DNA of 64,000 bases from Planctomycetota bacterium. Its GTDB lineage: Bacteria; Planctomycetota; Phycisphaerae; Phycisphaerales; UBA1924. The notes beneath the pieces were generated by a model, which had not been told where the DNA came from, made no database searches, and saw only the letters and a list, made by a program, of their open reading frames with translations. The stretch lies in contig JAEYUO010000097.1 of NCBI GenBank assembly GCA_023432465.1, positions 37,564 to 101,563 of the forward strand, read 5' to 3'. Positions 1 to 9,480 of this stretch are shown here, one piece after another; the first letter of the stretch is position 1; each line of letters begins with the position of its first letter. Both the position numbers and the translations under genes were made by a program.

Positions 1-3000
1 GAGTCGGTCAGCAGGTAGCCGGTGAACCCGTTGATGCGGTGGACCTCGCCGGGGCGGAGGTAGAAGTCGTCCGCGGCCTTGGCGCCCAGCGGCGCTCCGC
101 CGCCCTCGTGGGAGAGCTGGCCGTTGGCCGCGGTGCCGTCGAGCGGGGGCTCGCCGTTGTCCCAGAAGCACTCGCAGGTGTCGGGGATGACGTTCATATT
201 GCAGTCGAGTTCGCCCCCGGCGATCTCGCAACTGTCGGGGATGCCGTTGGGCTGGCAATCTTCGGCAAGAACGGTGACGATCGCGGTGCAGGAGTCGCTC
301 AGGCCTTCGGAGTCGGTCACGGTGAGGGTGATCATCGTCTGGCCGGGCGCGAACGGGCCGAGGTTCGAGACCTCGCGCAGGATATTGAAGCCGTCCTCGG
401 GGTCGGAGGAGCCGTTGTCAACCTGATCCACCGTGATGAACAGGCTGACACACTCGGTGCGTGCATCGATCAATACGTCGCGGCAGCGGGCCGTCGGCGG
501 GTCGTTCACCGCGTTCACCGTGATGGTGACGGTGGCGGTGTTGGAGCGATCGGTGCCGTCAAACGCCTGGTAGGTGAAGCTCGTCTGTCCGAAGAAGTCC
601 GGCGTGGGGGTGTAGGTAAACGAGCCGTCGGGGGCGAGGCTGAACGCCGCGGCGTTGGCCGGGCCGGTGATGAGTTCGGCCACGAGCGAGTCGGCGTCGA
701 CATCGGAGTCATTGGCCAGGACACCGGTGAGCGCGGGGACGTTCAGCGTGACATCCTCGTCGGTCGTATAGGCATCATCCATGGCGATCGGCGGGTCATT
801 GATCGGGTTGACCGTGATCGTGACGGTCGCGGTATTGGAGCGGTCCAGGCCGTCGAAGGCGCGGTAGGTGAACGACGTGACGCCGTTGAAGTCCGGCGTG
901 GGGGTGTAGGTGAATGAGCCGTCGGAGGCGAGGCTGAACGCCGCGGCGTTGGCCGGACCGGAGACAAGCTCGGCGAAGAGTTCGTCGCCATCGGCATCGG
1001 AGTCGTTGGCCAGAACACCGGTGAGCATGGGGACATTCAGCGTGACATCCTCATCGGTCGTATAGGCGTCATCCATGGCGATGGGCGCATCGTTGATCGG
1101 CGCGATGTTGATCGTGACGGTGGCGAGGTTGGACAGGTCCTGGCCGTCGAAGGCGCGGTAGGTGAAGGAGTCCACGCCGTTGAAGTTGGTGGCGGGGGTG
1201 TAGGTGAACGAGCCGTCGGGGTTCAGCGTGAAGGACTGTGCGCTTGAGGGGCCGCCGACGAGCTGCGCCGAGAGGGGGCCGCCGTCGATGTCGGTGTCGT
1301 TGAACAGCACCCCCGGCGCCGGGACGTTCAGCGTTGTGTCCTCGTTGATGTTGTAGCTGTCGTCCATGGCGACCGGAGGGTCATTCACCGCGTTGACCGT
1401 GATGATGACGGTGGCGATGTTGGAGAGCTCGCCATCGGGGTCGCGGGCCTGATAGGTGAAGCCGTCGAGGCCGTTGAAGTTGGGCGCCGGGGTGTACGTG
1501 AAGGAGCCGTCCGGATTCAGGGTGAAGGACTGTGCGTTCAGCGGGCCGGTCACCAGCACCGCGACCAGCGGGTCGGTGTCCGGGTCGGAGTCGTTGACGA
1601 GCACGCCGATGTTCTCTGGCACGTTGAGAAGCGTGTCCTCATCGGTCGTGTACATGTCGTCCATGGCGACCGGCGCGAGGTTGACCGGCAGCACGTTCAC
1701 CGTCACGGTCGCCGGCGAGGAGGTCGTCATGTCGTCGCTGACGCGGAACTGGAAGGTGGTGTAGGGAGATCCGATCTCGCCGGGTGCCGGCCGGAAGACC
1801 ACGCGGTTCATCGAATCGGTAAGGCCGGTAGGCACCGAGGTGATCGGAGTGAGCGTCCCGAACTGCAGAAGCTCGCCCGCGCCGGGGAGCGATGAGATCG
1901 TCGCGGTGACATCGAGCCCCTCGGGGTCGATCCCCTCGAGCGTGATCGTGACATCGGTGTCTTCGAATGTGTCGACGGTTTGCGGGATCGCGGTGGGGGG
2001 GAAGTTCAGCGGGACGGCGATCGAGAACTCCGATGTGCTGCCCGGGAGCGCGGTCGGCCCGCCGAGCACGCTGACCGGAAAGGCCGTGGGCCCGCGCAGC
2101 GCCACAGGCGGGAGCTCGGTCGCGGTGGTGGTCACCCAGACCAGGTCCGGGTAGAGCGACGGATCGAACATGAAGTTCATCACGCCGCTCGTGCCCACGG
2201 CATTGGTGGTCACATCCATCCCGCCGAGGAAGACCTGTCCCTCTCCCAGTTCGCTCGGGTCGGGGAGACGGTTGATGAACAGCTCGACCCGGTAGGCGGT
2301 GAGCGGCTCGGAGTTGAGCACGAACGAGATCACCCCGCTGGGCGTCACGCTCAGCGCGATCGCGAAGTTCTGCAGGTTGTTGGGCCCGCTGTCGGCATCG
2401 AGCGGGTCGTTCAGCGTCACGCCGCGAACACCGCCGGGGGCAAGGTCAATGCCCAGCTCGCCGTTGTCATAGATCGAGTTGCTGAGGATCGAGGTATCCA
2501 CACCGCCGGCGACGATGACCCCGCACAGCCCGTTGAAGGCGATGATGTTCGGCTGCGCCGCATCGAAGTTGAAGCCCAGGCCGGCGCCGATCCGGTGCTC
2601 GCCCACCGTAGGGCTCTCCGCGATGAACACGCCGTCGCCGGTGTTCGGGAGCGGTGCAGCGCCCGTGATGTCGGTGCCGATGGAGTTGCCCGACACGATC
2701 GAACCTGTTGCCGGCGAGCCCTCGATGCGCACGCCCGATCCCACATTGCCGGAGATCAGGTTCCGCTCATTGCCGTTGAAGGGGTCCCCGGAGCTGTCCG
2801 TGCCGATGATGGTGCGTTCGGCGCCGCTGATGACTATGCCGCCGCCGAGATTCGGCAAGGCCAGGAAACCCGACAGATCCGTGCCCACCCGGCTGCCCGC
2901 GAGCATGTTGTCCTGCCCGCTCTGGCTTGCGCGGAAACCGTTGCGACCGTTCGCCGAGAGCACGCACCACTCCGCATCGTCGTCGATCCCGTCGCCGTTG

Positions 3001-3581
3001 GTGCCGATCCGGTTGCGGAACGTGCCCTGGGTGAGCTGAACGCCGTCCACGCCGTTGGGCCGCGCCAGCATCCCCGACGTGTCCACACCGAAGTGACAGC
3101 CATACACCCAGTTGCGCTGCGTCGTGAGGCCCGAGATCACCAGTCCCGAGCCCGGGAAGTTGCCGATCGAAAGTCCGCGCACCACGCATTCCGACACGGT
3201 GATCACAAGCCCATCCCCCGCGGCGACTGCGGTGCCGTCGAGCTCGATTGTCGGAAGCCCCGGCCCCGGGGGCTGCCGCTGCGACCAGCCGTCGATCGTG
3301 ACCTGCTGTGCAATCGCGGGGAGCGCGGATGCCAGCGAGATCCGCCAGGCGTCGCTGTCACCCGGCATGTAGCCGGGATCGGTTGTCGGGATGGCGAACT
3401 CGATGCTGTGCGGACCCGCGGCACTGTTGGCCGCGATGATCGCTGCGCGCAGTGTCCCCACGCCGCTGTCGGCGGTGGAGTCCACCACGAAGACATCGGC
3501 CGCGGCCGACGCGGTGAGGGTGGTGGTGAGGACAAGGGCGACCAGCCCGACGAGCCGACGAACACATGCACACAAGCCCAT
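1..3581 (-). CDS. Large secreted beta-helix / cadherin-like tandem repeat protein (C-terminus cut off by window edge)
   Basis: At least 1193 residues are read on the minus strand and the frame is still open at position 1, so the C-terminus lies outside the window. The start ATG at 3581 is followed by a signal peptide (about residues 1-28, ending TASAAA). Residues 35-450 carry right-handed beta-helix style repeats such as NLISGN near residue 274. Residues 530-630 and four ~100-residue units starting near 634, 734, 831 and 931 are bacterial cadherin/Tandem-95 type domains; each opens with P.AMDD.Y...ED and closes with TYTP..(N/D)F.G...FTY. An HYR-like module follows near 1024, then two NxIPDxCE calcium-loop-like motifs. 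This is an exported, probably cell-surface, adhesive or structural protein; no catalytic site is visible. The long plus-strand reading frames over this gene are codon-bias shadows. Confidence 0.9.
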   Translation of the reverse strand, partial: MGLCACVRRLVGLVALVLTTTLTASAAADVFVVDSTADSGVGTLRAAIIAANSAAGPHSIEFAIPTTDPGYMPGDSDAWRISLASALPAIAQQVTIDGWSQRQPPGPGLPTIELDGTAVAAGDGLVITVSECVVRGLSIGNFPGSGLVISGLTTQRNWVYGCHFGVDTSGMLARPNGVDGVQLTQGTFRNRIGTNGDGIDDDAEWCVLSANGRNGFRASQSGQDNMLAGSRVGTDLSGFLALPNLGGGIVISGAERTIIGTDSSGDPFNGNERNLISGNVGSGVRIEGSPATGSIVSGNSIGTDITGAAPLPNTGDGVFIAESPTVGEHRIGAGLGFNFDAAQPNIIAFNGLCGVIVAGGVDTSILSNSIYDNGELGIDLAPGGVRGVTLNDPLDADSGPNNLQNFAIALSVTPSGVISFVLNSEPLTAYRVELFINRLPDPSELGEGQVFLGGMDVTTNAVGTSGVMNFMFDPSLYPDLVWVTTTATELPPVALRGPTAFPVSVLGGPTALPGSTSEFSIAVPLNFPPTAIPQTVDTFEDTDVTITLEGIDPEGLDVTATISSLPGAGELLQFGTLTPITSVPTGLTDSMNRVVFRPAPGEIGSPYTTFQFRVSDDMTTSSPATVTVNVLPVNLAPVAMDDMYTTDEDTLLNVPENIGVLVNDSDPDTDPLVAVLVTGPLNAQSFTLNPDGSFTYTPAPNFNGLDGFTYQARDPDGELSNIATVIITVNAVNDPPVAMDDSYNINEDTTLNVPAPGVLFNDTDIDGGPLSAQLVGGPSSAQSFTLNPDGSFTYTPATNFNGVDSFTYRAFDGQDLSNLATVTINIAPINDAPIAMDDAYTTDEDVTLNVPMLTGVLANDSDADGDELFAELVSGPANAAAFSLASDGSFTYTPTPDFNGVTSFTYRAFDGLDRSNTATVTITVNPINDPPIAMDDAYTTDEDVTLNVPALTGVLANDSDVDADSLVAELITGPANAAAFSLAPDGSFTYTPTPDFFGQTSFTYQAFDGTDRSNTATVTITVNAVNDPPTARCRDVLIDARTECVSLFITVDQVDNGSSDPEDGFNILREVSNLGPFAPGQTMITLTVTDSEGLSDSCTAIVTVLAEDCQPNGIPDSCEIAGGELDCNMNVIPDTCECFWDNGEPPLDGTAANGQLSHEGGGAPLGAKAADDFYLRPGEVHRINGFTGYLLTD

Positions 3582-3837
3582 GGCCGAAAGCCTCCTGGCG
3601 TTGGCTTGCTCAACAAATGCAAACCCCTGCGGTGACAATGTCTCCGCGAAACAGATGTCCCCCGTTTGGGGGTGTAACACACATTAGACCATCCCCCGGT
3701 TATGGGCACAAGACCCCTTGGGAGAGAAAATCCCGTATTTATGGGGTACATCCAAACAAAACAGGAGCAAACTGCATGGTTCTCGGACGATAACCGCGAT
3801 CAATGCCGTTGCGCACCGCGCCGCCGTGGGGCCAACC
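3582..3837. other. Divergent intergenic region
   Basis: This stretch separates the minus-strand repeat protein from the plus-strand hydantoinase/oxoprolinase. It is noticeably more A+T-rich around 3690-3780 than its surroundings, as expected for a promoter region. The hydantoinase frame stays open upstream to 3718, but residues encoded before 3838 match no known family start, so I treat them as untranslated. No tRNA or clear terminator is seen. Confidence 0.5.
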
Positions 3838-6800
3838 ATGCTCCTCATGCCCGACCAGTGCTGGGACATCTGGGCCGATACCGGCGGCACATTCACCGAT
3901 GCCATCGCCATCGCCCCCGATGGGCGGCACGTGCGGGCCAAAGTGCTTTCCAGCGGGACCCTGCGCGCCCGGGTTGTGGGGTGCCTGCCGGGGGGGCTGA
4001 TCCGCCTGGCGCACTCGTGGGGTCCTTGGGCAGAACTGCCGGATGCCGCGGCGGGCTGGGAGTTGGCAGAAGTCGGTGCGGAACAAGGCAGCCGCATCCT
4101 TCAGTGGCTGAGCGGCGATACCGCCCGACTCGCGGCCGATGCGCCGCCTTGTCCGGTCGGCCAACTCGTTGAACTGCGAAGCGGCGAGGAAGCGCCGATT
4201 CTCGCGGCGCGGCTCATCACCATGACATCCGCGGCTGCGGCGCTCCCGCCAATTCGTCTCCGCCTGGCGACTACCCGCGGAACCAACGCCCTGCTCACCG
4301 GGGCCATCGCGCCGACAGCATTGGTCATCAACCGCGGCTTGGGCGATCTGCTCCGCATCGGCACGCAGCAGCGTCCGGATCTGTTCGCGCTCGACATCCA
4401 GCGCCCGCGGCCGCTGCACGCGGCGGTCATCGAAGTGGACGGGCGGCTCGATGCATGTGGCCTGGAGATCGCGGCTTTGGATCTCGATGCTGTCGCCCGC
4501 GATGCCCGCCAGGCCCTCGCCCGCGGCATCCGTGATGCCGCGGTCTGCCTGCTGCACGCGGATCTCAATCCCGCTCACGAAGAAGCCATCGCGCAGGTGC
4601 TCCTCGACACCGGGTTTGAGCGCATCACGTGCTCTGCGCACGTCGCGCCGTTCGTGAAGATCCTGCCGCGGGCAACGACTGCGATGGTGAACGCCGGCCT
4701 CGCGCCGGTGATCAGCGGCTACCTCACGGGCGTACGGAAAGCCTTGCGAGCGCCGGGGTCATCGCTGCTGGCGATGACCAGCGCGGGCGGTCTCTCAACC
4801 GCTGCGGAGTTTCTTCCCAAGGACAGCCTGCTGTCCGGCCCGGCCGCGGGTGTTGTCGGTGCTGCCGCCGCGGCACAAGCAGCCGGGTTCGCTCACGCCG
4901 TGTCGTTTGACATGGGCGGGACGAGCACCGATGCGGCGCGCTGGTCCCACGCGACCGGGATCGAGTATGTGTTTGAGCATACCGTTGGCGATGCCACGCT
5001 GCTCGCGCCCGCGGTGGGCGTCGAGACTGTGGCCGCGGGCGGCGGTTCGATCTGTTCATTCCGAGATGGCTCGCTGAGCGTGGGGCCGGAGAGCGCGGGC
5101 GCGCTCCCAGGCCCTGCGTGCTACGGCGCGGGCGGGCCGCTGACGCTGACCGATGTCAACCTGCTTCTGGGCAGGTTGTGTCCGGAGCGGTTCGCGATTC
5201 CGGTCGATCGCACGGCAGCCGAGCGTGCAGTGAATCGGGTCGCCGCCGATGTCGAGCGAGCGGGCGGCGCGACGTTCGACATCGAGCGGCTTCTGGAGGG
5301 ATTCCTCGAGATCGCGGCGGAGCGGATGGCCGGGGCGGTGCGGCGGACCTCCACTCGGCGTGGGCACGATCTCCGCGGGGCCGCGCTTGTGGCCTTTGGC
5401 GGCGCAGGCGGGCAACACGCTTGCGCGATTGCGGAGCGTCTGAAGATTGAGACGGTGCTTGTCCCGCGGGATGCCGGGCTGCTCAGCGCGCGGGGCCTGG
5501 GCGCGGCTTCGGTCGAGCGATTCGCGCACCGGCAGGTCCTTGCTCCGCTGGTGAGTCTCGGGGCGCAGCTCGGCGAGTGGCTGGAAGTGCTCGGTTTTCA
5601 GGCCGCGGCGGAGGCCCGCACGCAAGCCGGTACACCCGCCGCCATCATCCGCCGGAGAATCGCCGCCGTGCGGTTCTCAGGCCAGGAGACATCGCTGGAG
5701 CTGGACCTGCCGCCCCAAGGCCCGATGGAGCCTTCGGTGCTTCAGTCGCTCTTCTGCGAACGGCACAGGCAGGTGTATGGATTCGCCCCCGCTGTGGATC
5801 GACCGGTTGAGCTGGTGTGGCTGCGCGTGATCGCCGTGGCCACACCTCGTGAGTGTGCGATCGAAGCCGGGAGATCGAGCGCGGAGTCTCCGCGCAAGCA
5901 GGCTCGCAGACAGCGGGCCTGCTTCGGCGGGCGCTGGGTGGAGGCCCGGGTGATCGAACGGGACGAACTGCACGAGGGCGAGAGCGTGCAGGGACCTGCG
6001 ATCATCGCCGAGGATCACTGCACGATCGTCGTTGAGCCGGGATGGGCCGCGACGGTGAACCCCGCGGGCGATGTCGTGCTCACCCGCAGCGCCCGCAAGC
6101 GCCCCTCCGACGGCGTCGCACGACCGACCGCGGATGACCCCGCAACAATCGAACTGTTCACCGCCAGGTTCGAATCGCTCGCCAACGAAATGGGCGAGAT
6201 GCTCGCGCGCACCAGCGTGTCGGTGAACGTCAAGGAGCGCCTGGACTTCTCGTGCGCGCTGCTCGATCCGCAGGGCACGCTGATCGCCTGCGCCCCGCAT
6301 GTGCCGGTGCATCTTGGCTCGCTTGGCGTGTGCGTTCGCGCGGTCACGGCGGCCCTGCCCTTGGACCCCGGCGACAGCGCGATCACCAATCACCCCGCGT
6401 TTGGCGGCTCGCACCTGCCGGATGTCACCGTGATCACCGCGGTGCATGGCGCGGGTGACAGTCTCCTGGGCTATGTCGCAAGCCGCGCGCATCACGCGGA
6501 GATGGGTGGCCGTACGCCCGGCTCCATGCCGCCCGATGCACGCACGCTTGCGGAAGAGGGTGTGGCGATCTCGCCGTTCAAGATCGTTGAGGCTCATCGG
6601 CCGCGCGAGCAGTTGCTCGAGGCCGCGCTGCGTGCAGGGCCTCATCCATCGCGGAACGTCGCCGACAACGTGGCGGATGTGCGGGCCGCGCTGGCCGCCA
6701 ACGAGCGCGGCGCGGCGATGCTCCGCTCGCTCGCGGCAGAGCATGGCCCCGAGCTGGTGCATGCATGCATGGGAGCGATCCTGCATCGGTCGGATGCGCT

Positions 6801-7716
6801 GCTTCGCGCACGCATTCAAGCTCTCGGCCGGAGTGAAATCGTCGTCGAGGATGCGATGGATGATGGCTCGCCAGTGTGCGTCACGCTGGCGATCGAGCAG
6901 GACTCCATCATCATCGACTTTTCACGCAGCGCAGATGTGCACCCGGGCAACCTGAACGCAACACCCGCCATCGTCTCTTCCTGCGTGGTGTACGTGATGC
7001 GTCTTCTGCTGGGCGATGGCGGGCACACCGTCCCGTTGAACGAGGGTCTGCTGCGACCGGTCCGGCTCCGGCTGCCGAGCGGCATGCTGAATCCGCCGTT
7101 TGATCCCGCATCCGCGCCGGACAGGCTGCCGGCGGTGGTGGGGGGGAATGTCGAGACGAGCCAGCGCATCGTCGATGTGCTGCTGCGGGCCTTGGGCCTC
7201 TGCGCATCGAGTCAGGGCACGATGAACAACTTTGTCTTCGGCGCGATCGGCGGAGCGGCCGCGCCGTCGTACTACGAGACCATCTGCGGCGGCGCGGGCG
7301 CCGGGCCGGGCTTCGACGGTGCATCGGCCGTGCACACCCACATGACCAACACCCGGATCACCGATCCAGAGATCCTCGAGCGCCGCTACCCGGTCCGGCT
7401 GGAGCGGTTCTCGATCCGCGCCGGATCGGGCGGCGATGGCGCGTTCCGCGGCGGGAACGGCGTCGAACGGGTCATTCGCTTCCTGTCTTCGCAGCGTGTG
7501 TCGCTGCTTACGCAACGCCGCACAAGCGGCCCTCCCGGCCTCGATGGCGGCAAGCCCGGGGCGTGCGGCGAGCAGCATCTCACGCGCGAGGACGGCACCA
7601 ACGTCGCGTTGCGGCCCGTCGTCGGTTTCGATGCGCAGCCGGGCGATGTGCTCACGATTCGCACCCCCGGCGGAGGAGGGTTCGGTCCGCCGGGAGACAG
7701 AGCCAAAGGGGAATGA
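3838..7716 (+). CDS. Fused hydantoinase A/B protein, 5-oxoprolinase-like
   Basis: From ATG 3838 (or 3847) the protein is about 1292 residues, the length expected for single-chain ATP-dependent 5-oxoprolinases, which open 5-oxoproline to glutamate. The HyuA half starts with the nucleotide-binding signature DTGGTFTDA near residue 11 and has a second one, FDMGGTSTDA, near 358. The HyuB half begins near residue 766 (IELFTARFESLANEMGEML) and includes TNHPAFGGSHLPDV and the glycine-rich C-terminus RTPGGGGFGPP. In most bacteria A and B are separate genes; here they are one chain, as in eukaryotic OPLAH. The substrate could instead be a hydantoin, since sequence alone does not separate these. It is monocistronic; an upstream in-frame start at 3718 exists but is unlikely. 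Confidence 0.9.
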   Translation: MLLMPDQCWDIWADTGGTFTDAIAIAPDGRHVRAKVLSSGTLRARVVGCLPGGLIRLAHSWGPWAELPDAAAGWELAEVGAEQGSRILQWLSGDTARLAADAPPCPVGQLVELRSGEEAPILAARLITMTSAAAALPPIRLRLATTRGTNALLTGAIAPTALVINRGLGDLLRIGTQQRPDLFALDIQRPRPLHAAVIEVDGRLDACGLEIAALDLDAVARDARQALARGIRDAAVCLLHADLNPAHEEAIAQVLLDTGFERITCSAHVAPFVKILPRATTAMVNAGLAPVISGYLTGVRKALRAPGSSLLAMTSAGGLSTAAEFLPKDSLLSGPAAGVVGAAAAAQAAGFAHAVSFDMGGTSTDAARWSHATGIEYVFEHTVGDATLLAPAVGVETVAAGGGSICSFRDGSLSVGPESAGALPGPACYGAGGPLTLTDVNLLLGRLCPERFAIPVDRTAAERAVNRVAADVERAGGATFDIERLLEGFLEIAAERMAGAVRRTSTRRGHDLRGAALVAFGGAGGQHACAIAERLKIETVLVPRDAGLLSARGLGAASVERFAHRQVLAPLVSLGAQLGEWLEVLGFQAAAEARTQAGTPAAIIRRRIAAVRFSGQETSLELDLPPQGPMEPSVLQSLFCERHRQVYGFAPAVDRPVELVWLRVIAVATPRECAIEAGRSSAESPRKQARRQRACFGGRWVEARVIERDELHEGESVQGPAIIAEDHCTIVVEPGWAATVNPAGDVVLTRSARKRPSDGVARPTADDPATIELFTARFESLANEMGEMLARTSVSVNVKERLDFSCALLDPQGTLIACAPHVPVHLGSLGVCVRAVTAALPLDPGDSAITNHPAFGGSHLPDVTVITAVHGAGDSLLGYVASRAHHAEMGGRTPGSMPPDARTLAEEGVAISPFKIVEAHRPREQLLEAALRAGPHPSRNVADNVADVRAALAANERGAAMLRSLAAEHGPELVHACMGAILHRSDALLRARIQALGRSEIVVEDAMDDGSPVCVTLAIEQDSIIIDFSRSADVHPGNLNATPAIVSSCVVYVMRLLLGDGGHTVPLNEGLLRPVRLRLPSGMLNPPFDPASAPDRLPAVVGGNVETSQRIVDVLLRALGLCASSQGTMNNFVFGAIGGAAAPSYYETICGGAGAGPGFDGASAVHTHMTNTRITDPEILERRYPVRLERFSIRAGSGGDGAFRGGNGVERVIRFLSSQRVSLLTQRRTSGPPGLDGGKPGACGEQHLTREDGTNVALRPVVGFDAQPGDVLTIRTPGGGGFGPPGDRAKGE

Positions 7717-7742
7717 AAAAGGCCCCGACGATTGTCGGGGCC
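7716..7742 (-). terminator. Intrinsic terminator for the minus-strand SH3-like gene
   Basis: A perfect 9-bp stem GGCCCCGAC/GTCGGGGCC with loop GATT (7721-7742) is followed, on the minus strand, by five T residues. It lies 29 bp past the stop codon of the minus-strand gene. It may also stop plus-strand transcription from the oxoprolinase, since AAAAA precedes the stem. Confidence 0.8.
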
Positions 7743-7770
7743 TTGGAGTCTCAACAGGTCGGTGCGGCGA

Positions 7771-9168
7771 TCACTCGCCGGGCTTCTCGTTCTCGCCCGT
7801 TGCCGAGGCCGGCCCGGATGGCTCGGGCGTGGTGTCGATCGGGCGCGGCGCGGTGGTCGGGTTCAGGACCGTGACGCGGCGAGCGGCGACAAGGTTGAGC
7901 CGGAGCGCCTCATCCATCCGCGATTCGCCGACGATGCCGACAACCTTGCCGGAGACGGTCAGCAGATCGACACCCTCGCGAGGCACGACGTAGCCGATGG
8001 TCCGAGTGGAGGAAGAGTCTGCCGACTCGATCCGGTACATCAGGGGCATGCCGCGTTTGCCGTCATACACCGTGCTCGGCACGATGCGGCCGACAATCGT
8101 GTAGATCGCCTGCCGCTCGACATCATCGACGTACTGACGAAGCCGCAGCTCCTTGTCGTCCCAGGTGCCGGTGGTCTCGCGAATCTTCTTCGCGGCTTCG
8201 AAGACCTCCAGCCGGAGCGTCAACGCCTCCTTGCGGGAGAGCAGCGCCTGCCGGATGCGATGATCCTCCTCGGTGTTGCCGAGCGATGCCGTCGTGCGAT
8301 CAAACTCGCCGATGACGGTCTTGATCTCTTCCTCAGACCCGGCACGCTGCATCGCGGTGTTGAACAACGTGCGGAGGGTCTCAAGGTCCTTGATGGCCTT
8401 GAGCTTCGGCGCTTCGGGGACCGGTGCGGGTGCCGCGGCCACGGGCTGAGGAGCCGGCGCGACGGGGGCCGCATCGGGCTCGGTGGGCGTGGCGGGAACA
8501 CTCGGTGTCGCCGCGACATCGCCGCCAGCGGGGGTCGGCGCGGGGGTGGTCGCTTGCGGAGTCGTGGCGGCAGGTGTCGTCCGCGTGTTCGCTGCGGTCT
8601 CTTCCGGCGTGGCGCGACGGATCTGATCGCTCTTGACATAGCCGCGGGCTTGCGAGGGCGCGGGGACGAGATAGCCCTCGACCGAACCGTCCGTGCCCTT
8701 GATGGACTCCAGGACGGAGAACGTGGTGCCCGCCGGCAAGTCGCTATCCAGCAGGAACTGCCAGGGACGCGAGCCCTGCACGTTCGCCGCCATCAGGCGC
8801 GACGGACGGGAGAGCTTGATGCTCTTGCCGCCCGCATCCGCTGTCGCGTCCGCGGCCTTCACATAGGCCTTCATGCCCGGCAGATACTCAACCCGCATCC
8901 ACCCCGGCCCCTCGCCATCGACGCGGAGGACCTGGCCCTGCTTCAGGATCGAGACGGCGTAGAAGATGCCGCCATCGGCGCACTTCATGGGGACATTGTC
9001 CTTCGTGACCGCCACGAAGTACGGCTCGACCGACTTGATCTGCTGCGCCGCGGCAAACTGCGCCGGCAGGAGCGCGGCGGAGCCGAGGGCAACGGGCAAT
9101 GCGCCGCGAACTGCGGCGCCAAGCGCAAGTCCGGCAATGCGGGCGAGCATCGATTCTGTGCTGGTCAT
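7771..9168 (-). CDS. Secreted SH3-like domain protein of unknown function
   Basis: The protein has 465 residues. The ATG at 9168 has GAGGAG seven bases upstream. An N-terminal export signal (about residues 1-41, ending FAAAQQ) is followed by two SH3b-like stretches (about 45-110 and 125-195, the first containing ...VLRVDGEGPGWMRVEYLPG). Next comes a Pro/Ala/Thr-rich linker (about 210-280), then a predominantly helical region and a final OB-like segment with LLTVSGKVVGIVGE near residue 415. This layout fits a periplasmic planctomycete protein that binds peptidoglycan or another envelope ligand. No enzyme motif is visible. It is transcribed away from the TolC-like gene and ends at its own terminator. 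Confidence 0.8.
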   Translation of the reverse strand: MTSTESMLARIAGLALGAAVRGALPVALGSAALLPAQFAAAQQIKSVEPYFVAVTKDNVPMKCADGGIFYAVSILKQGQVLRVDGEGPGWMRVEYLPGMKAYVKAADATADAGGKSIKLSRPSRLMAANVQGSRPWQFLLDSDLPAGTTFSVLESIKGTDGSVEGYLVPAPSQARGYVKSDQIRRATPEETAANTRTTPAATTPQATTPAPTPAGGDVAATPSVPATPTEPDAAPVAPAPQPVAAAPAPVPEAPKLKAIKDLETLRTLFNTAMQRAGSEEEIKTVIGEFDRTTASLGNTEEDHRIRQALLSRKEALTLRLEVFEAAKKIRETTGTWDDKELRLRQYVDDVERQAIYTIVGRIVPSTVYDGKRGMPLMYRIESADSSSTRTIGYVVPREGVDLLTVSGKVVGIVGESRMDEALRLNLVAARRVTVLNPTTAPRPIDTTPEPSGPASATGENEKPGE

Positions 9169-9480
9169 CTCAGACTCCTCGAAAAGGGGAGCAGTGTCGG
9201 CGCGACGGGATCATGAACCAATCAATCGAGCCGTCCGGCCTGGTTGATTGCGCCCAAACCGGATCGGTATCCGTATTGAGCGGGGTATAGTACCGCCTCC
9301 CGCCGGAAAGGCCGCGCAGGACCGCACGTTCTGCATCGCGATCGCGACTTGTTTGCGATCTTCGGCCGGGAGGCGCTCGGGGGGCCAATGGGCGGGCGGT
9401 GCGTACGCGGGAGCGCGACAACAGCTTGCAGACAAACCACTTGCCGCATCCAGCGGCTTGCGGCAACCAAGGGCGAATGC
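9169..9480. other. Divergent intergenic region (312 bp)
   Basis: It contains the upstream regions of the SH3-like gene (minus) and the TolC-like lipoprotein (plus). A possible stem pairs CAATCAA (9219-9225) with TTGATTG (9244-9250), and GGTATAGTACC near 9284 could hold a -10 element. I found no -35 partner at good spacing, no tRNA and no small ORF that looks real. Confidence 0.4.

Noticed and set aside
1980..3635. 551-residue plus-strand reading frame (and several others over 1-3.6 kb)
   Set aside because: They lie antisense to the large repeat protein; their translation is Arg/Gly/His-rich without domains, as expected for the opposite strand of GC-rich coding DNA.
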